A DNA stretch of 64,000 nucleotides from Mycobacterium sp. GA-1841 (GTDB taxonomy: Bacteria; Actinomycetota; Actinomycetes; Mycobacteriales; Mycobacteriaceae). Shown piece by piece: positions 53,525-64,000 of this stretch (within the stretch, counting starts at the first letter, position 1; every line of letters begins with the position of its first letter). The DNA lies in NCBI RefSeq assembly GCF_001954135.1, contig NZ_MBEQ01000029.1:58087-122086 (forward strand), in the 5' to 3' direction. Below the pieces are notes generated by a model. That model saw only the letters and a list, made by a program, of their open reading frames with translations, made no database searches and was not told the origin of the DNA. The position numbers were made by a program, and so were the translations under genes.

Positions 53525-56500
53525 ATGCCATTTGATACCCACGATGAGCACCTGGCGAGCCGTATCGCCAGCCTGACCGCCGATGACCCCCAGTTTGCCG
53601 CCGCGATACCCAGCGACGCCGTTACCGCTGCCGTCGACGTCCCCGGGATGCGGCTGCCCGAGATCGTCCAGACCCTCCTGCAGGGCTACACCGAGCGGCC
53701 GGCGCTCGGCGAACGCGCGCTCGACTTCGTCGTCGACCCCGCCACCGGCCGCACCACCGCCCGTCTGCTCCCCCGGTTCGACACCATCAGCTACGGCGAA
53801 CTCTTCGAACGCGTGCGTGCCCTGGCCGCCGCCCTGCACGCCTCCGGCGTGGCTGCCGGCGACCGCGTCGCGATCCTCGGGTTCACCAGCGCCGACTACA
53901 CCGTGATCGACACCGCCCTGGGTCAGATCGGTGCGGTGTCGGTTCCATTGCAGACCAGTTCTTCGCCCGAGGCGCTCGCGCCGATCGTGGCCGAAACCGA
54001 ACCCACGGTGATCGCCGCGAGCGTCGACCACCTCTCCGATGCCGTCGAACTGGCGTCGACCGCCCGCGCTCTCACCACAGTGGTCGTCTTCGACCACCAC
54101 GTCGAGGTCGACGATCATCGCGACGCCGTGGCGTCCGCCGCCGAACGGCTGAAGTCGGCCGGCACTGCCGTTGAAACCCTGGCCGACCTGATCGCCCGCG
54201 GCGCCGACCTGCCCGCCGCGCCTGCTCCCGAGGCCGACGACACCGACCCGCTCGCATTGCTGATCTACACCTCCGGCAGCACCGGCGCACCCAAGGGTGC
54301 GATGTATCTGCAAAGCGCGGTGGCAAAATTCTGGCGGCGTAACAGTGGCGCCTGGTTGGCCCCGACCACCGCGTCGATCAACCTCAGCTTCATGCCGATG
54401 AGCCACGTGATGGGCCGCGGCATCCTGTACGCGTCGTTGGCCGCGGGCGGCACCTGCTACTTCGCCGCACGCAGCGATCTGTCGACGCTGTTGGAGGACC
54501 TCGCCCTGGTGCGACCCACCGAGCTGAATTTCGTTCCGCGCGTGTGGGAAATGATCCACAGCGAGTACCAGAGTCGTGTCGATCAGCGCCTGGCCGAGGC
54601 AGACCAGGACCGTGACGCAGTCGAAGCCGAGGTACTGGCCGAGGTGCGCGACAAGGTTCTCGGCGGCCGCTTCATCGCCGCGATGACCGGCTCGGCGCCC
54701 ATCTCCCCCGAGCTCAAGGCCTGGACCCAGGAAATGCTGGGCATCCACCTGCTCGAGGGATACGGCTCCACCGAGGCCGGAATGGCCCTGTTCGACGGTG
54801 CGGTCCAGCGTCCGCCGGTGATCGACTACAAGCTCGTCGACGTCCCAGACCTCGGCTACTTCAGCACCGACCAGCCGCACCCGCGCGGCGAGCTGCTGCT
54901 CAAGACCGAGAACCTGTTCCCGGGCTACTACAAGCGTCCCGAGGTCACCGCGTCGGTGTTCGACGAAGACGGTTTCTACCGCACCGGCGACGTCGTCGCG
55001 GAGATCGGCCCGGATCAGCTGCGCTACGTCGACCGGCGCAACAACGTGCTCAAGCTCGCCCAGGGTGAGTTCGTCACGCTGGCCAAGCTGGAAGCTGTCT
55101 TCGGCAACAGCCCGCTGGTGCAACAGATCTACGTGTACGGCAACAGCGCACAGCCCTACCTGCTGGCCGTGGTGGTGCCGACCGACGCAGACGTGTCGAA
55201 GGAGGCGATCGCCGAGTCCCTGCAACAGGTCGCTCGCGAAGCCGATCTGCAGTCGTATGAGATCCCGCGTGATTTCCTCGTGGAGACAACACCTTTCACC
55301 CTGGAGAACGGTCTGCTGACCGGCATCCGCAAACTGGCGTGGCCGAAGTTGAAGGCGCACTACGGCGAGCGGCTCGAGCAGCTCTACGCCGAGCTGGCCG
55401 AGACACAGGCCGGTGAACTTCGAGCACTGCGGTCGCTCAGCGCCGATGCCCCGGTGCTCGAGACCGTGAGCCGGGCCGCCGGTGCCCTGCTGGGCGCCGC
55501 GGCGTCCGACCTGGGGCCTGACGCCCACTTCACCGATCTGGGTGGAGATTCGTTGTCCGCGTTGACCTTCGGCAACCTGCTGCGCGAGATCTTCGACGTG
55601 GACGTCCCGGTGGGTGTGATCGTCAGCCCGGCCAACGATCTGGCGGCCATCGCCGGCCACATCGAGACGCAGCGCAGCGGGTCGAAGCGCCCGTCCTATG
55701 CGTCGGTGCACGGCAGGCATGCCGCTGAGGTCAGTGCGGCCGATCTGACGCTGGACAAGTTCCTCGACGCCAAAACCCTGGCCGCGGCTCCAACCCTGCC
55801 CAAGGCGCGCAGCGAGGTGCGCACGGTGCTGCTCACCGGCGCCACCGGCTTCCTCGGCCGTTACCTGGCACTGGAATGGCTGGAGCGCATGGACCTCGTC
55901 GACGGCAAGGTCATTGCCCTGGTTCGGGCCAAATCCGACGAGGAGGCGCGGGCCCGGCTCGACGCCACCTTCGACAGCGGCGACGCGAAACTGCTTGCCC
56001 ATTACCAGAAACTGGCCGCCGACCACCTCGAGGTGATCGCCGGTGACAAGGGTGACGAGAACCTCGGCCTGGATCAGCAGACCTGGCAGCGGCTCGCCGA
56101 CGACGTCGACCTGATCGTCGACCCGGCGGCTCTGGTCAACCACGTGCTGCCCTACAGCGAACTGTTCGGGCCCAACGCCCTCGGCACCGCCGAACTGATC
56201 AAGATCGCCCTCACCACGAAGATCAAGCCGTACACCTATGTGTCGACGATCGGCGTGGGCGATCAGATCGAGCCCGGGAAGTTCGTCGAGAACGTCGATG
56301 TCCGCCAGATGAGCGCGGTCCGCCAGATCAACGACGGGTACGCCAACGGCTACGGCAACAGCAAGTGGGCCGGCGAGGTCCTGCTGCGCGAGGCCAACGA
56401 TCTGTGCGGGCTGCCCGTGGCGGTGTTCCGCTGCGACATGATCCTGGCCGACACCACGTACTCGGGCCAGCTGAACCTGCCCGACATGTTCACCCGGATG

Positions 56501-57010
56501 ATGTTCAGCCTCGTCGCCAGCGGTATCGCGCCCGGGTCGTTCTATGAACTCGACGCTGACGGCAACCGGCAGCGCTCGCACTACGACGGGCTCCCGGTCG
56601 AGTTCATCGCCGAGTCCATCTCGACGCTGGGCGGGCAGTCCGTGGAGAGCTTCGAGACCTACCATGTGATGAACCCGTACGACGATGGCCTGGGCATGGA
56701 CGAGTTCGTCGACTGGCTGATCGAGGCCGGCTACCCGATCGAGCGCATCGCCGACTACGGGCAGTGGATCCAGCGCTTCGAGAGCACCCTGCGCGCGCTG
56801 CCGGACAAACAGCGTCAGGCCTCCCTGCTGCCGCTGTTGCACAACTACCAGCAGCCCGAAAGGCCGATGCTGGGTGCCCTGGCCCCGACGGACCACTTCC
56901 GGGCCGCGGTGCAGGAAGCCAAGACCGGGCCGGACAAGGACATCCCCCATGTCAGCCCGGCGGTGATCGTCAAGTACATCACCAACCTGCAGCAGCTCGG
57001 ACTGCTCTAG
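53525..57010 (+). CDS. car: carboxylic acid reductase (A-PCP-R), first tandem copy
   Basis: The 1161-residue protein has an adenylation domain ([14 protein letters not shown] near residue 246, [14 protein letters not shown]), a phosphopantetheine carrier domain with Ser676 in [12 protein letters not shown] and a reductase domain: [20 protein letters not shown] near 770-785 and a catalytic Tyr943/Lys947 in [13 protein letters not shown]. It activates a carboxylic acid with ATP, loads it on the carrier arm and reduces it to an aldehyde with NADPH. It occupies the place of fadD9 (Rv2590). AGAGGGA precedes ATG 53525. Activity requires a phosphopantetheinyl transferase encoded elsewhere. Confidence 0.95.
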   Translation: MPFDTHDEHLASRIASLTADDPQFAAAIPSDAVTAAVDVPGMRLPEIVQTLLQGYTERPALGERALDFVVDPATGRTTARLLPRFDTISYGELFERVRALAAALHASGVAAGDRVAILGFTSADYTVIDTALGQIGAVSVPLQTSSSPEALAPIVAETEPTVIAASVDHLSDAVELASTARALTTVVVFDHHVEVDDHRDAVASAAERLKSAGTAVETLADLIARGADLPAAPAPEADDTDPLALLIYTSGSTGAPKGAMYLQSAVAKFWRRNSGAWLAPTTASINLSFMPMSHVMGRGILYASLAAGGTCYFAARSDLSTLLEDLALVRPTELNFVPRVWEMIHSEYQSRVDQRLAEADQDRDAVEAEVLAEVRDKVLGGRFIAAMTGSAPISPELKAWTQEMLGIHLLEGYGSTEAGMALFDGAVQRPPVIDYKLVDVPDLGYFSTDQPHPRGELLLKTENLFPGYYKRPEVTASVFDEDGFYRTGDVVAEIGPDQLRYVDRRNNVLKLAQGEFVTLAKLEAVFGNSPLVQQIYVYGNSAQPYLLAVVVPTDADVSKEAIAESLQQVAREADLQSYEIPRDFLVETTPFTLENGLLTGIRKLAWPKLKAHYGERLEQLYAELAETQAGELRALRSLSADAPVLETVSRAAGALLGAAASDLGPDAHFTDLGGDSLSALTFGNLLREIFDVDVPVGVIVSPANDLAAIAGHIETQRSGSKRPSYASVHGRHAAEVSAADLTLDKFLDAKTLAAAPTLPKARSEVRTVLLTGATGFLGRYLALEWLERMDLVDGKVIALVRAKSDEEARARLDATFDSGDAKLLAHYQKLAADHLEVIAGDKGDENLGLDQQTWQRLADDVDLIVDPAALVNHVLPYSELFGPNALGTAELIKIALTTKIKPYTYVSTIGVGDQIEPGKFVENVDVRQMSAVRQINDGYANGYGNSKWAGEVLLREANDLCGLPVAVFRCDMILADTTYSGQLNLPDMFTRMMFSLVASGIAPGSFYELDADGNRQRSHYDGLPVEFIAESISTLGGQSVESFETYHVMNPYDDGLGMDEFVDWLIEAGYPIERIADYGQWIQRFESTLRALPDKQRQASLLPLLHNYQQPERPMLGALAPTDHFRAAVQEAKTGPDKDIPHVSPAVIVKYITNLQQLGLL

Positions 57011-57015
57011 CCCCC

Positions 57016-57047
57016 GCGCCCGCCCCACACCCGAGTGGGGCGGGCGC
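57016..57047 (+). terminator. intrinsic terminator hairpin after the first reductase gene
   Basis: GCGCCCGCCCCAC and GTGGGGCGGGCGC form a perfect 13-bp stem with a 6-base loop, starting 6 bp after the stop. There is no U-run, as is usual for mycobacterial hairpins. It separates the two tandem reductase genes into two transcripts. Confidence 0.8.
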
Positions 57048-57076
57048 CTTCGGGCGTGACGCATCTCGCACCATCT

Positions 57077-57134
57077 GAGCTGGCATCTCGAAATATAATT
57101 AGTTTTACTAACGTAGTAATCAGTAGGCGCGACC
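57077..57134 (+). promoter_or_regulatory. duplicated promoter/operator region of the second reductase gene
   Basis: The copy of 53422-53478 contains the dyad TTACTA-ACG-TAGTAA (57105-57119), perfect with 6-bp arms, and the overlapping TTAGT-TTT-ACTAA. The exact shared core is at 57107-57118. The second reductase starts 45 bp further down at ATG 57179, after CAGGGG. Confidence 0.7.
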
Positions 57135-57178
57135 AACGTGCCGACGATATTTATCTTGATTTGCTCAGGGGAACCGAT

Positions 57179-60100
57179 ATGACCACCGAAACGCGTGAGG
57201 ACCGGCTGCAAGGCCGGATCGCACATCTGTATGAGACCGATCAGCAATTCGCCGACGCTCGGCCCAGCGATGCCGTCAACACCGCCGTCGCCCAGTCCGA
57301 TCTGCGGCTGCCGGCGATCGTCAAAGGGCTGTTCGCCGGATACGCCGACCGCCCCGCCCTCGGACAGCGCGCCGTCGAATACGTCACCGACGCCGCCGGC
57401 CGCACGTCGGCCCAGCTGCTCCCCCGGTTCGACACCATCACCTACCGCCAGTTGGGAGACCGCGTTCAAGCGGTGACCAACGCCTGGCACAACCACCCGG
57501 TCAAGCCCGGCGACCGCGTCGCCATCCTCGGGTTCACCAGCGTGGACTACACCACGATCGACACCGCACTCATCGAGCTCGGCGCGGTCTCCGTACCACT
57601 GCAGACCAGCGCGCCGGTGACCACACTGCGGCCCATCGTCGCCGAGACCGAGCCCACCGTCATCGCGGCGAGCATCGACTTCGTCGACGACGCAGTCGAA
57701 TTGGTGAAGTCCGGCCCCGCGCCCCGACGTCTGGTGGTGTTCGACTACCAGCCACAGGTCGACACTGCGCGGGAGGCCTTCGACGCCGCAAAGGCAGCGC
57801 TGGCCGACACCGACGTCATCGTCGAACCGTTGGCCGACGTGCTGGACCGCGGCCGTTCACTGGCCGACGCGCCGCTGTACACGCCGGGCCAACCCGACCC
57901 GCTGACCATGCTGATCTACACCTCGGGAAGCACCGGCACCCCCAAGGGCGCGATGTACCCGGAGAGCAAGGTCGCCAACATGTGGCAACTGGCCGCCAAG
58001 GCCAGCTGGGATGAGAACCAGGCCACGCTGCCCGCCCTCACCCTGAACTTCATGCCGATGAGCCACGTCATGGGCCGCGGCATTCTGATCGGCACCCTGG
58101 CCTCGGGCGGCACCGCCTACTTCGCTGCCCGCAGCGATCTTTCGACCTTCCTGGAGGATCTCGCCCTGGTCCGGCCGACCCAGCTGAGCTTCGTGCCCAG
58201 GATCTGGGACATGCTGTTCGGTGAGTACCAGAGCCGCCTCGACCGCTCCGGCGCCAGTGAAGACGAGGTGCTCGCCGAGGTCCGCGACGACCTCCTCGGC
58301 GGACGGTTCGTCTCCGCCCTGACCGGCTCGGCGCCGATCTCGACCGAAATGCGCAGCTGGGTGGAACGCCTGCTCGACATGCACCTACTGGAAGGGTACG
58401 GCTCGACCGAGGCCGGTTCGGTCTTCGTCGACGGCCACATCCAGCGTCCGCCGGTGATCGACTACAAGCTGGTCGATGTCCCCGATCTGGGCTACTTCCG
58501 TACCGACCAGCCATACCCGCGTGGTGAGCTGCTGGTGAAGTCCGAGCAGATGTTCCCCGGCTACTACAAGCGCCCGGAGATCACCGCCGAGATGTTCGAC
58601 GAGGACGGCTACTACCGCACCGGTGACATCGTCGCCGAACTCGGCCCGGACCAGGTGGAGTACGTCGACCGGCGCAACAACGTGCTCAAGCTGTCGCAAG
58701 GCGAGTTCGTCACCGTCTCCAAGCTGGAAGCGGTCTTCGGCGACAGCCCACTGGTGCAGCAGATCTACATCTACGGCAACAGCTCGCGTTCATACCTGCT
58801 GGCGGTCGTGGTGCCCACCGATACCGCTGCCTCCAAGCAGGCGATCAACGATTCGCTGCAGGACGCCGCCCGCGCCGCCGGGCTGCAGTCCTACGAAATC
58901 CCACGCGATTTCCTCGTGGAGACAACACCTTTCAGCCTGGAGAACGGCCTGCTGACCGGGATCCGCAAGCTGGCCCGGCCCAATCTGAAGGCTCACTACG
59001 GCGAGCGGTTGGAGCAGCTCTACACCGAGCTGGCCGAAGGTCAGGCCAACGAGTTGAGCGAGCTGCGACGCAACGGTGCTCAGGCTCCCGTGCTCGACAC
59101 CGTGAGCCGGGCGGCCGGCGCCCTGTTGGGTGCCGCGGCGTCCGATCTCGCGCCCGAGGCCCACTTCACCGATCTGGGTGGGGATTCGTTGTCCGCGTTG
59201 ACCTTCGGCAACCTGCTGCAGGAGATCTTCGACGTCGAGGTGCCCGTGTCGGCGATCGTCAGCCCGGCCTCGGATCTGCGGACCATCGCCGAGTACATCG
59301 AGGCTCAGCGCTCCGGTACCAATTTGCGACCGACCTTCACCTCCGTGCACGGGCGCAACGCGACCGAAGTCCATGCCTCCGATCTGACGCTGGACAAGTT
59401 CATCGACGCCGCGACGTTGGCCGCCACACCGGGCCTGCCCGGTCCGGTCAGCGAGATCCGGACCGTACTACTCACCGGCGCAACCGGTTTCCTGGGTCGT
59501 TACCTGGCCCTGGAGTGGCTGGAGCGCATGGACCTGGTCGACGGCAAGGTCATCTGCCTGGTCCGCGCGAAGTCGGACGAGGAAGCCCGCGCGCGGCTCG
59601 ACAAGACCTTCGACAGCGGCGACCCCAAGCTGTTGACGCACTACCAGAAACTTGCCGCCGACCACCTCGAAGTGATCGCCGGCGACAAGGGCGAGGCCGA
59701 CCTGGGCCTCGACCAGGCGACCTGGCAGCGCCTGGCCGACACCGTCGATTTCATCGTCGACCCGGCCGCGCTGGTCAACCACGTGCTGCCCTACAGCGAG
59801 CTGTTCGGTCCCAACGCCCTTGGCACTGCCGAACTCATCCGCATCGCGCTCACCACGCGGATCAAGCCGTTCGCGTACGTGTCGACGATCGGCGTGGGAG
59901 GCGGCATCGAGCCCGGAAAGTTCGTGGAGGACGCCGATATCCGTCAAATCAGCGCGACCCGGCGGGTCGACGACAGCTACGCCAACGGATACGGCAACAG
60001 CAAGTGGGCCGGCGAGGTTCTGCTGCGTGAAGCCCACGATCTGGCCGGCCTGCCGGTGACGGTGTTCCGCTGCGACATGATCCTGGCCGACACCACCTAT

Positions 60101-60649
60101 GCCGGGCAGCTGAACCTGCCGGACATGTTCACCCGCATGATGTTCAGCCTCGTCGCCACCGGTGTCGCGCCGAAGTCCTTCAACCAGCTCGACGCCGACG
60201 GCAACCGGCAGCGCTCGCACTACGACGGGCTGCCCGTCGAGTTCATCGCCGAGGCCATCTCCACCCTGGGCGCCCACGTCCAGGACGGCTTCGAGACGTA
60301 CCACGTGATGAACCCGCACGACGACGGCCTGGGCATGGACGAGTTCGTCGACTGGCTCGTCGAGGCCGGCTACCCGATCCAGCGGGTGGAGGACTACCAG
60401 GAGTGGTTGTCCCGCTTCGAGACGACGCTGCGGGCATTGCCCGACAAGCAACGTCAGGCCTCACTCCTGCCGTTGCTGCACAACTACCAGCAGCCCGGCA
60501 TGCCGGTTAACGGCGCGATGGCACCGACCGACGTGTTCCGTGCCGCCGTGCAGGAAGCGAAGATCGGGCCGGACAAGGACATCCCGCATGTCACCCGCGA
60601 GGTCATCGTCAAGTACATCAGCGATCTGAAACTGCTCGGATTGCTGTAA
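57179..60649 (+). CDS. car: carboxylic acid reductase (A-PCP-R), second tandem copy
   Basis: The 1156-residue protein is a full paralogue of its neighbour: adenylation motif [14 protein letters not shown], carrier Ser670 in [12 protein letters not shown], Rossmann [20 protein letters not shown] and reductase Tyr938/Lys942 in [13 protein letters not shown]. All catalytic residues are kept, so both copies should be active. The two proteins differ most in the adenylation domain around the acid-binding region (for instance [20 protein letters not shown] against [20 protein letters not shown]), which suggests different acid preference. That is inference. It has its own promoter copy and terminator. 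Confidence 0.95.
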   Translation: MTTETREDRLQGRIAHLYETDQQFADARPSDAVNTAVAQSDLRLPAIVKGLFAGYADRPALGQRAVEYVTDAAGRTSAQLLPRFDTITYRQLGDRVQAVTNAWHNHPVKPGDRVAILGFTSVDYTTIDTALIELGAVSVPLQTSAPVTTLRPIVAETEPTVIAASIDFVDDAVELVKSGPAPRRLVVFDYQPQVDTAREAFDAAKAALADTDVIVEPLADVLDRGRSLADAPLYTPGQPDPLTMLIYTSGSTGTPKGAMYPESKVANMWQLAAKASWDENQATLPALTLNFMPMSHVMGRGILIGTLASGGTAYFAARSDLSTFLEDLALVRPTQLSFVPRIWDMLFGEYQSRLDRSGASEDEVLAEVRDDLLGGRFVSALTGSAPISTEMRSWVERLLDMHLLEGYGSTEAGSVFVDGHIQRPPVIDYKLVDVPDLGYFRTDQPYPRGELLVKSEQMFPGYYKRPEITAEMFDEDGYYRTGDIVAELGPDQVEYVDRRNNVLKLSQGEFVTVSKLEAVFGDSPLVQQIYIYGNSSRSYLLAVVVPTDTAASKQAINDSLQDAARAAGLQSYEIPRDFLVETTPFSLENGLLTGIRKLARPNLKAHYGERLEQLYTELAEGQANELSELRRNGAQAPVLDTVSRAAGALLGAAASDLAPEAHFTDLGGDSLSALTFGNLLQEIFDVEVPVSAIVSPASDLRTIAEYIEAQRSGTNLRPTFTSVHGRNATEVHASDLTLDKFIDAATLAATPGLPGPVSEIRTVLLTGATGFLGRYLALEWLERMDLVDGKVICLVRAKSDEEARARLDKTFDSGDPKLLTHYQKLAADHLEVIAGDKGEADLGLDQATWQRLADTVDFIVDPAALVNHVLPYSELFGPNALGTAELIRIALTTRIKPFAYVSTIGVGGGIEPGKFVEDADIRQISATRRVDDSYANGYGNSKWAGEVLLREAHDLAGLPVTVFRCDMILADTTYAGQLNLPDMFTRMMFSLVATGVAPKSFNQLDADGNRQRSHYDGLPVEFIAEAISTLGAHVQDGFETYHVMNPHDDGLGMDEFVDWLVEAGYPIQRVEDYQEWLSRFETTLRALPDKQRQASLLPLLHNYQQPGMPVNGAMAPTDVFRAAVQEAKIGPDKDIPHVTREVIVKYISDLKLLGLL

Positions 60650-60684
60650 GAAGACTTCCCCACAAGGGAAGGCCCCCCCTGAGC

Positions 60685-60713
60685 GGCCGCGGTCCTTATC
60701 CAGGACCGCGGCC
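60685..60713 (+). terminator. intrinsic terminator hairpin after the second reductase gene
   Basis: GGCCGCGGTCCT and AGGACCGCGGCC make a perfect 12-bp stem with a TATCC loop, 36 bp after the stop codon. There is no U-run. Confidence 0.8.
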
Positions 60714-60928
60714 AATCAGTATGTGCAGCCTCAGGCGCGGGATGGGATCAGGCCGGCGATGTAGCTGTTGCCGCATTGTGCGATAACAGCGCCGGGGAGT
60801 CCTCGGGCATCGGCCAATCGTAAGGGCCGGCAACGCGCTGGCCTACACCAAAATTGCCAGGTGGAGCAGTCCAATCCAGAAGGACAGCGGTGCGATTCCG
60901 CACAAATTGATGCTAACCCGGTGTAATA

Positions 60929-60944
60929 TCGAACACATGTTCGA
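60929..60944 (+). promoter_or_regulatory. LexA (SOS) box overlapping the start of the second 13E12 gene
   Basis: TCGAACACATGTTCGA fits TCGAAC-N4-GTTCGA exactly and covers ATG 60937. TAATAT, the probable -10 box, lies 7 bp before the ATG, the same layout as in the 13E12 gene at 19479. Confidence 0.85.
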
Positions 60945-62207
60945 AGAATTTGCTTCGATTGCTCCCGACGCCGACGAGGCGACCCTGCGGGATCGGATTG
61001 CCGAACTCGAACGGCTCAAGTCGGCCGCCGCAGCTGGGCAAGCCCGCGCCACCGCCGCGCTGGAAACTGCACGCCGGGCCGCTGAAGCCGCCGACGGCAT
61101 ACCTGTCACGCGGCGCGGCCGCGGGCTGGGATCGGAAATCGGCTTGGCGCGCCTGGATTCCCCGATCCGCGGTGGCCATCACCTCAACGATGCCAGAATC
61201 CTGGTTCGCGACCTTCGCCATACCCTGCACGCACTCGAAACCGGCATCCTCACCGAATCCCGCGCCCGCCTGATCGTGCGCGAGGCAGCTTGCCTCTCCC
61301 CCGCCGACCGGCGCCGCCTCGATGAAGAGTTGTGTGGCGATGCCACCACACTCATCGGTCTCGGCGATGCGCGCATCACAACAGACGCCAAAAGAATCGC
61401 GTGCCAATTGGATCCACAGGCAGTTGCCAACCGGGCCACCAGAGCACCGGAAGACCGCAACGTCACGTTCCGGCCCACGACCGACAACATGGCCTTGATG
61501 ACCGTCGTGCTGCCCGCCACCGATGCGGCGGCTGTCCGCGGTTCCCTCAACGCCGCTGCCGACAGCCGCACCGACGGTCGCAACCGTGGGCAGGCAATGG
61601 CCGACACCGTGGTTGCGCGGATCACCGGCCGCGAGACGACGGCGCCTGTCCGCGTCGCCGTCAATCTCGTGCTTTCCGACGAAACACTCTTCGGTGGCGC
61701 CGCCCACCCAGCGCGCGCCTGGAAGGTTACGGACCCATCCCAGCCGCCTTGGCGCGCCGCCTGATCAGCGACGCCGTCGCCGACGACAATTCCTGGGCCA
61801 CCCTGCGGAGGCTCTACGCCGCTCCGGATACCGGCGCTCTGGTCGCCATGGAATCGCGATCACGGCGCTTCCCCAAAGGTCTCGCCCGGTTCATCGCGGT
61901 CCGCGACGAAATCTGCCGCACTCCGTACTGCAATGCCCCGATCCGACACATCGACCACATCACCCCGCATCACCGCCATGGGCCGACCAGCGCTGCCAAC
62001 GGTGAAGGACTGTGTGAACGCTGCAATTACGTCAAAGAAGCACCCGGCTGGCAAGTGGTGCCGGCCATCGACGCGTTCGGCCGCCACTGCACTGAGCACA
62101 TCACTCCGACCGGCGCCATCTACCGTTCGACTGCACCACCATTACCCGGCGGAATCCGAAGGCTGACCCGCGAAATCCACATCGTGGTCAACAAATCCGC
62201 AGCCTAG
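60937..62207 (+). pseudogene. 13E12/HNH gene broken by a frameshift
   Basis: From ATG 60937 (MFEEFASIAPDADEATLRDR) the frame carries the DUF222/13E12 helical region to about 61715 ([14 protein letters not shown]), then shifts and stops at 61764. The +2 frame continues without a gap as [20 protein letters not shown] and ends with the HNH domain ([34 protein letters not shown]) at 62207. The break lies in GCGCGCGC at 61711-61718; removing one GC restores the family reading [12 protein letters not shown]. The SOS box and promoter are intact, so the loss looks recent, or it may be a slippage-switchable gene. Confidence 0.88.
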
Positions 62208-62587
62208 AGCAGGCCGATCGCGAGCAATACGACAGCGATCAACGGGAAGGTACCTTGGGTGATCGCGGCGCGCGCCTTATCCGGTGAGCTGGTGAGCAAC
62301 ACGACGGCCGCCGCCAGCATCGAGCCGCCCCCAGCGAATACCAATGCGGCGCCGACTGCATTGTGCCCCAAGCCAATCGCGACGATACCGACCACCGTGA
62401 CGATTGCCAGAAACAGGTTGTAGAAGCCCTGGTTGAACGCCAGCTCCTTGGTGGCCTGCGCCTCCTCCTGGCTGATACCGAAGGTCGCGCGGGTACGTGG
62501 CGAGGTCCAGGTCAGCGACTCCATCACGAAGATGTAGACATGCAGGGCCGCGGCGAGCGCGGCGAACACCAGACCGGTGATGACCAT
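62204..62587 (-). CDS. DUF1304 family membrane protein
   Basis: The 127-residue protein has four helices ([76 protein letters not shown]) and the DUF1304 signature [20 protein letters not shown] followed by F...E......A.NQGFYN. The function is unknown. It lies 5 bp downstream of ruvB on the same strand and may be the last gene of the ruv operon. It overlaps the end of the 13E12 pseudogene by 4 bp. Confidence 0.85.
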   Translation of the reverse strand: MVITGLVFAALAAALHVYIFVMESLTWTSPRTRATFGISQEEAQATKELAFNQGFYNLFLAIVTVVGIVAIGLGHNAVGAALVFAGGGSMLAAAVVLLTSSPDKARAAITQGTFPLIAVVLLAIGLL

Positions 62588-62592
62588 ACGGT

Positions 62593-63648
62593 CTATTCAA
62601 ACAGGCCGGGCTGTCCCAGTCCGGTAACCGGCGGCTGCATGCCCAGGTGCGTCCACGCCAGCGGCGTGGCCACCCGGCCTCGCGGCGTGCGGGCCACCAT
62701 GCCCGCGCGCACCAGGAAGGGTTCGCAGACTTCCTCGACCGTGGTGGCTTCCTCTCCCACCGCCACCGCCAGCGTCGACACCCCGACCGGGCCACCCCCG
62801 AAAGTGCGGGTCAGCGCGGACAATACGGCCCGGTCCAGGCGATCCAGGCCGAGCTCGTCGACGTCGTAGACCTCCAGCGCCGCCTTGGCGATATCGCGGG
62901 TGATCACCCCGTCGGCGCGCACCTCGGCGTAGTCCCGGACTCGGCGCAGCAGCCGATTGGCGATGCGGGGCGTGCCGCGCGAACGCCGGGCGATCTCGGT
63001 GCCGGCTTCGGCACCCAACTCGATGCCGAGAATGCCCGCCGAACGAGACAGCACGCGCTCAAGCTCGACCGGCTCGTAGAAATCCATGTGCGCGGTGAAC
63101 CCGAACCGGTCGCGCAGCGGGCCGGTCAACGCCCCGGACCGAGTGGTCGCACCGACCAGCGTGAACGGGGCGACTTCGAGCGGAATCGACGTGGCGCCAG
63201 GACCTTTGCCGACCACCACGTCGACGCGGAAGTCCTCCATTGCCAGATACAGCATTTCCTCGGCGGGCCGGGCGATGCGATGAATTTCGTCGATGAAGAG
63301 CACGTCGTGCTCGACAAGGTTGGACAGCATCGCGGCCAGGTCCCCGGCGCGCTCCAGCGCAGGACCGGAGGTGAGTCGCAGCGATGAGCCGAGCTCAGCC
63401 GCGATGATCATCGCCAGCGACGTCTTACCCAGCCCCGGTGGACCGGACAGGAGGATGTGATCGGGTGTGCCGCCGCGGTTCTTGGCCCCTTCGATGACCA
63501 ATTGCAGCTGCTCGCGCACCCGCGGTTGTCCGATGAACTCGCCCAGCGAGCGCGGCCGCAGGCTGGCGTCGATATCGCCTTCACCGACCGTCAGTGCCGG
63601 CGAGACCTCCCGCTCGTCGGGCTCCTCGGCATCGTCGAAACGGCCCAT
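62593..63648 (-). CDS. ruvB: Holliday junction branch migration ATPase RuvB
   Basis: The 351-residue AAA+ protein has [20 protein letters not shown], Walker [15 protein letters not shown], Walker [19 protein letters not shown], the sensor-1 region [20 protein letters not shown], the arginine-finger helix and a C-terminal winged helix ([20 protein letters not shown]). As a hexamer it drives branch migration of Holliday junctions together with RuvA. Its ATG overlaps the ruvA stop (TAATG). Confidence 0.98.
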   Translation of the reverse strand: MGRFDDAEEPDEREVSPALTVGEGDIDASLRPRSLGEFIGQPRVREQLQLVIEGAKNRGGTPDHILLSGPPGLGKTSLAMIIAAELGSSLRLTSGPALERAGDLAAMLSNLVEHDVLFIDEIHRIARPAEEMLYLAMEDFRVDVVVGKGPGATSIPLEVAPFTLVGATTRSGALTGPLRDRFGFTAHMDFYEPVELERVLSRSAGILGIELGAEAGTEIARRSRGTPRIANRLLRRVRDYAEVRADGVITRDIAKAALEVYDVDELGLDRLDRAVLSALTRTFGGGPVGVSTLAVAVGEEATTVEEVCEPFLVRAGMVARTPRGRVATPLAWTHLGMQPPVTGLGQPGLFE

Positions 63649-64000
63649 TACTTCTTACCCAACATGGACAGTGCCGCGCGCAGCGCCGACGACGTGGTGG
63701 CCTCAGGATCGTTGGCCAGCACCTTGTCGGTGGCTTCCTCGGCTTGCTTGACCGCAAAGCCAAGTCCGACAAGGGCTTCCACCACGGGCGCCCGTACGGC
63801 GTGGCCGACGGCCGCACCGCCCGAGCTCGGCCCCACCGGGCCGATCTTGTCGCGGAGTTCGAGCACCATGCGCTCGGCACCGCGTTTACCGATGCCCGGA
63901 ACCCGGGTCAACGCGGTGACATCGCCGTCGGCCAGCGCCTGCCGCAACGCCGGTGGGTCATAGACCGCCAGAGTCGCCAAGGCGATCTTGGGTCCGACGC
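63648..64000 (-). CDS. ruvA: Holliday junction DNA helicase RuvA, C-terminal part
   Basis: The gene continues beyond the right edge; about 117 residues are visible. They contain the second helix-hairpin-helix ([25 protein letters not shown]) and the C-terminal RuvB-contacting domain ([20 protein letters not shown]) ending [13 protein letters not shown]. RuvA binds the four-way junction and loads RuvB, which follows with a one-base overlap. The N-terminal OB fold is outside the window. Confidence 0.95.
   Translation of the reverse strand, partial: VGPKIALATLAVYDPPALRQALADGDVTALTRVPGIGKRGAERMVLELRDKIGPVGPSSGGAAVGHAVRAPVVEALVGLGFAVKQAEEATDKVLANDPEATTSSALRAALSMLGKK

Noticed and set aside
53501..57496. 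Minus-strand open frame of 1331 codons
   Set aside because: It is the antisense shadow of the first carboxylic acid reductase gene.

Overview
The window is high-GC actinobacterial DNA that is best read as a mycobacterium, probably a fast-growing Mycolicibacterium. The evidence is an antigen-85-type mycolyltransferase, two 13E12/HNH proteins, a Rv0203-like hemophore, an MmpS-like secreted protein, F420-type enzymes, many GTG/TTG starts and many promoters that place the transcription start directly on the start codon (leaderless genes). From about 19.5 kb to the right end, the gene order follows the M. tuberculosis segment Rv2571c-Rv2593c as I remember it (aspS, ypfJ-like protease, Rv2578c radical SAM, hisS, Rv2581c, ppiB, relA, apt, Rv2585c, secF, secD, yajC, gabT, fadD9/car, ruvB, ruvA), with accessory genes inserted. 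Species is not assigned.

Region by region. (i) 1-7.2 kb: end of an enoyl-CoA hydratase, then a minus-strand catabolic operon (epimerase, double-length acyl-CoA dehydrogenase, Cys-less thiolase/aldolase, Cys-less DUF35 partner) diverging from a TetR gene across a perfect 19-bp dyad. (ii) 7.2-13.1 kb: GNAT with a gyrase-A-like hairpin, a PepSY/membrane protein pair, methyltransferase, nitrobindin, a LipE-like hydrolase, and two gene wrecks (an SRPBCC fragment and an acyl-CoA carboxylase beta subunit with its middle deleted). (iii) 13.1-19.5 kb: membrane protein, hemophore, CocE hydrolase, an Ag85-like protein with a Pro-Gly repeat tail, and a 13E12/HNH gene under a LexA (SOS) box. (iv) 19.5-26.5 kb: Ddn-like protein, aspS, SRPBCC, carboxylesterase, zinc protease, DUF885.

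(v) 26.5-34.7 kb is accessory. It holds an ECF41 sigma factor with a perfect CRP site upstream and an apparent CTG start, coupled to an SRPBCC gene. Next comes a probable catabolic regulon: thioesterase plus LLM oxidoreductase on the minus strand, and TetR, amidohydrolase and two acyl-CoA dehydrogenases on the plus strand, with the same GGTAACGTCATT motif in both promoter regions. (vi) 34.7-39.2 kb: a radical SAM gene, a hydrolase and an MmpS-like gene, with a 65-bp two-hairpin element present twice whose stem covaries; then an NCS1 permease with a cysteine/histidine-rich C-terminal tail. (vii) 39.2-52.7 kb: conserved housekeeping (hisS, glyoxalase-II-like, two cyclophilins, relA, apt, SBP lipoprotein, secF, secD, yajC, gabT). 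(viii) 53.4-60.7 kb: two tandem carboxylic acid reductases, each with its own copy of a duplicated promoter dyad and its own terminator hairpin. (ix) 60.9-64 kb: a frameshifted SOS-boxed 13E12 pseudogene, DUF1304, ruvB and part of ruvA.

I see no tRNA, rRNA, CRISPR array, insertion sequence or prophage. The most interesting leads are the covarying 65-bp repeat, the CRP/ECF41 module with CTG start, the TetR regulon defined by a shared operator, and the tandem carboxylic acid reductases with duplicated promoters and gene-conversion patches.
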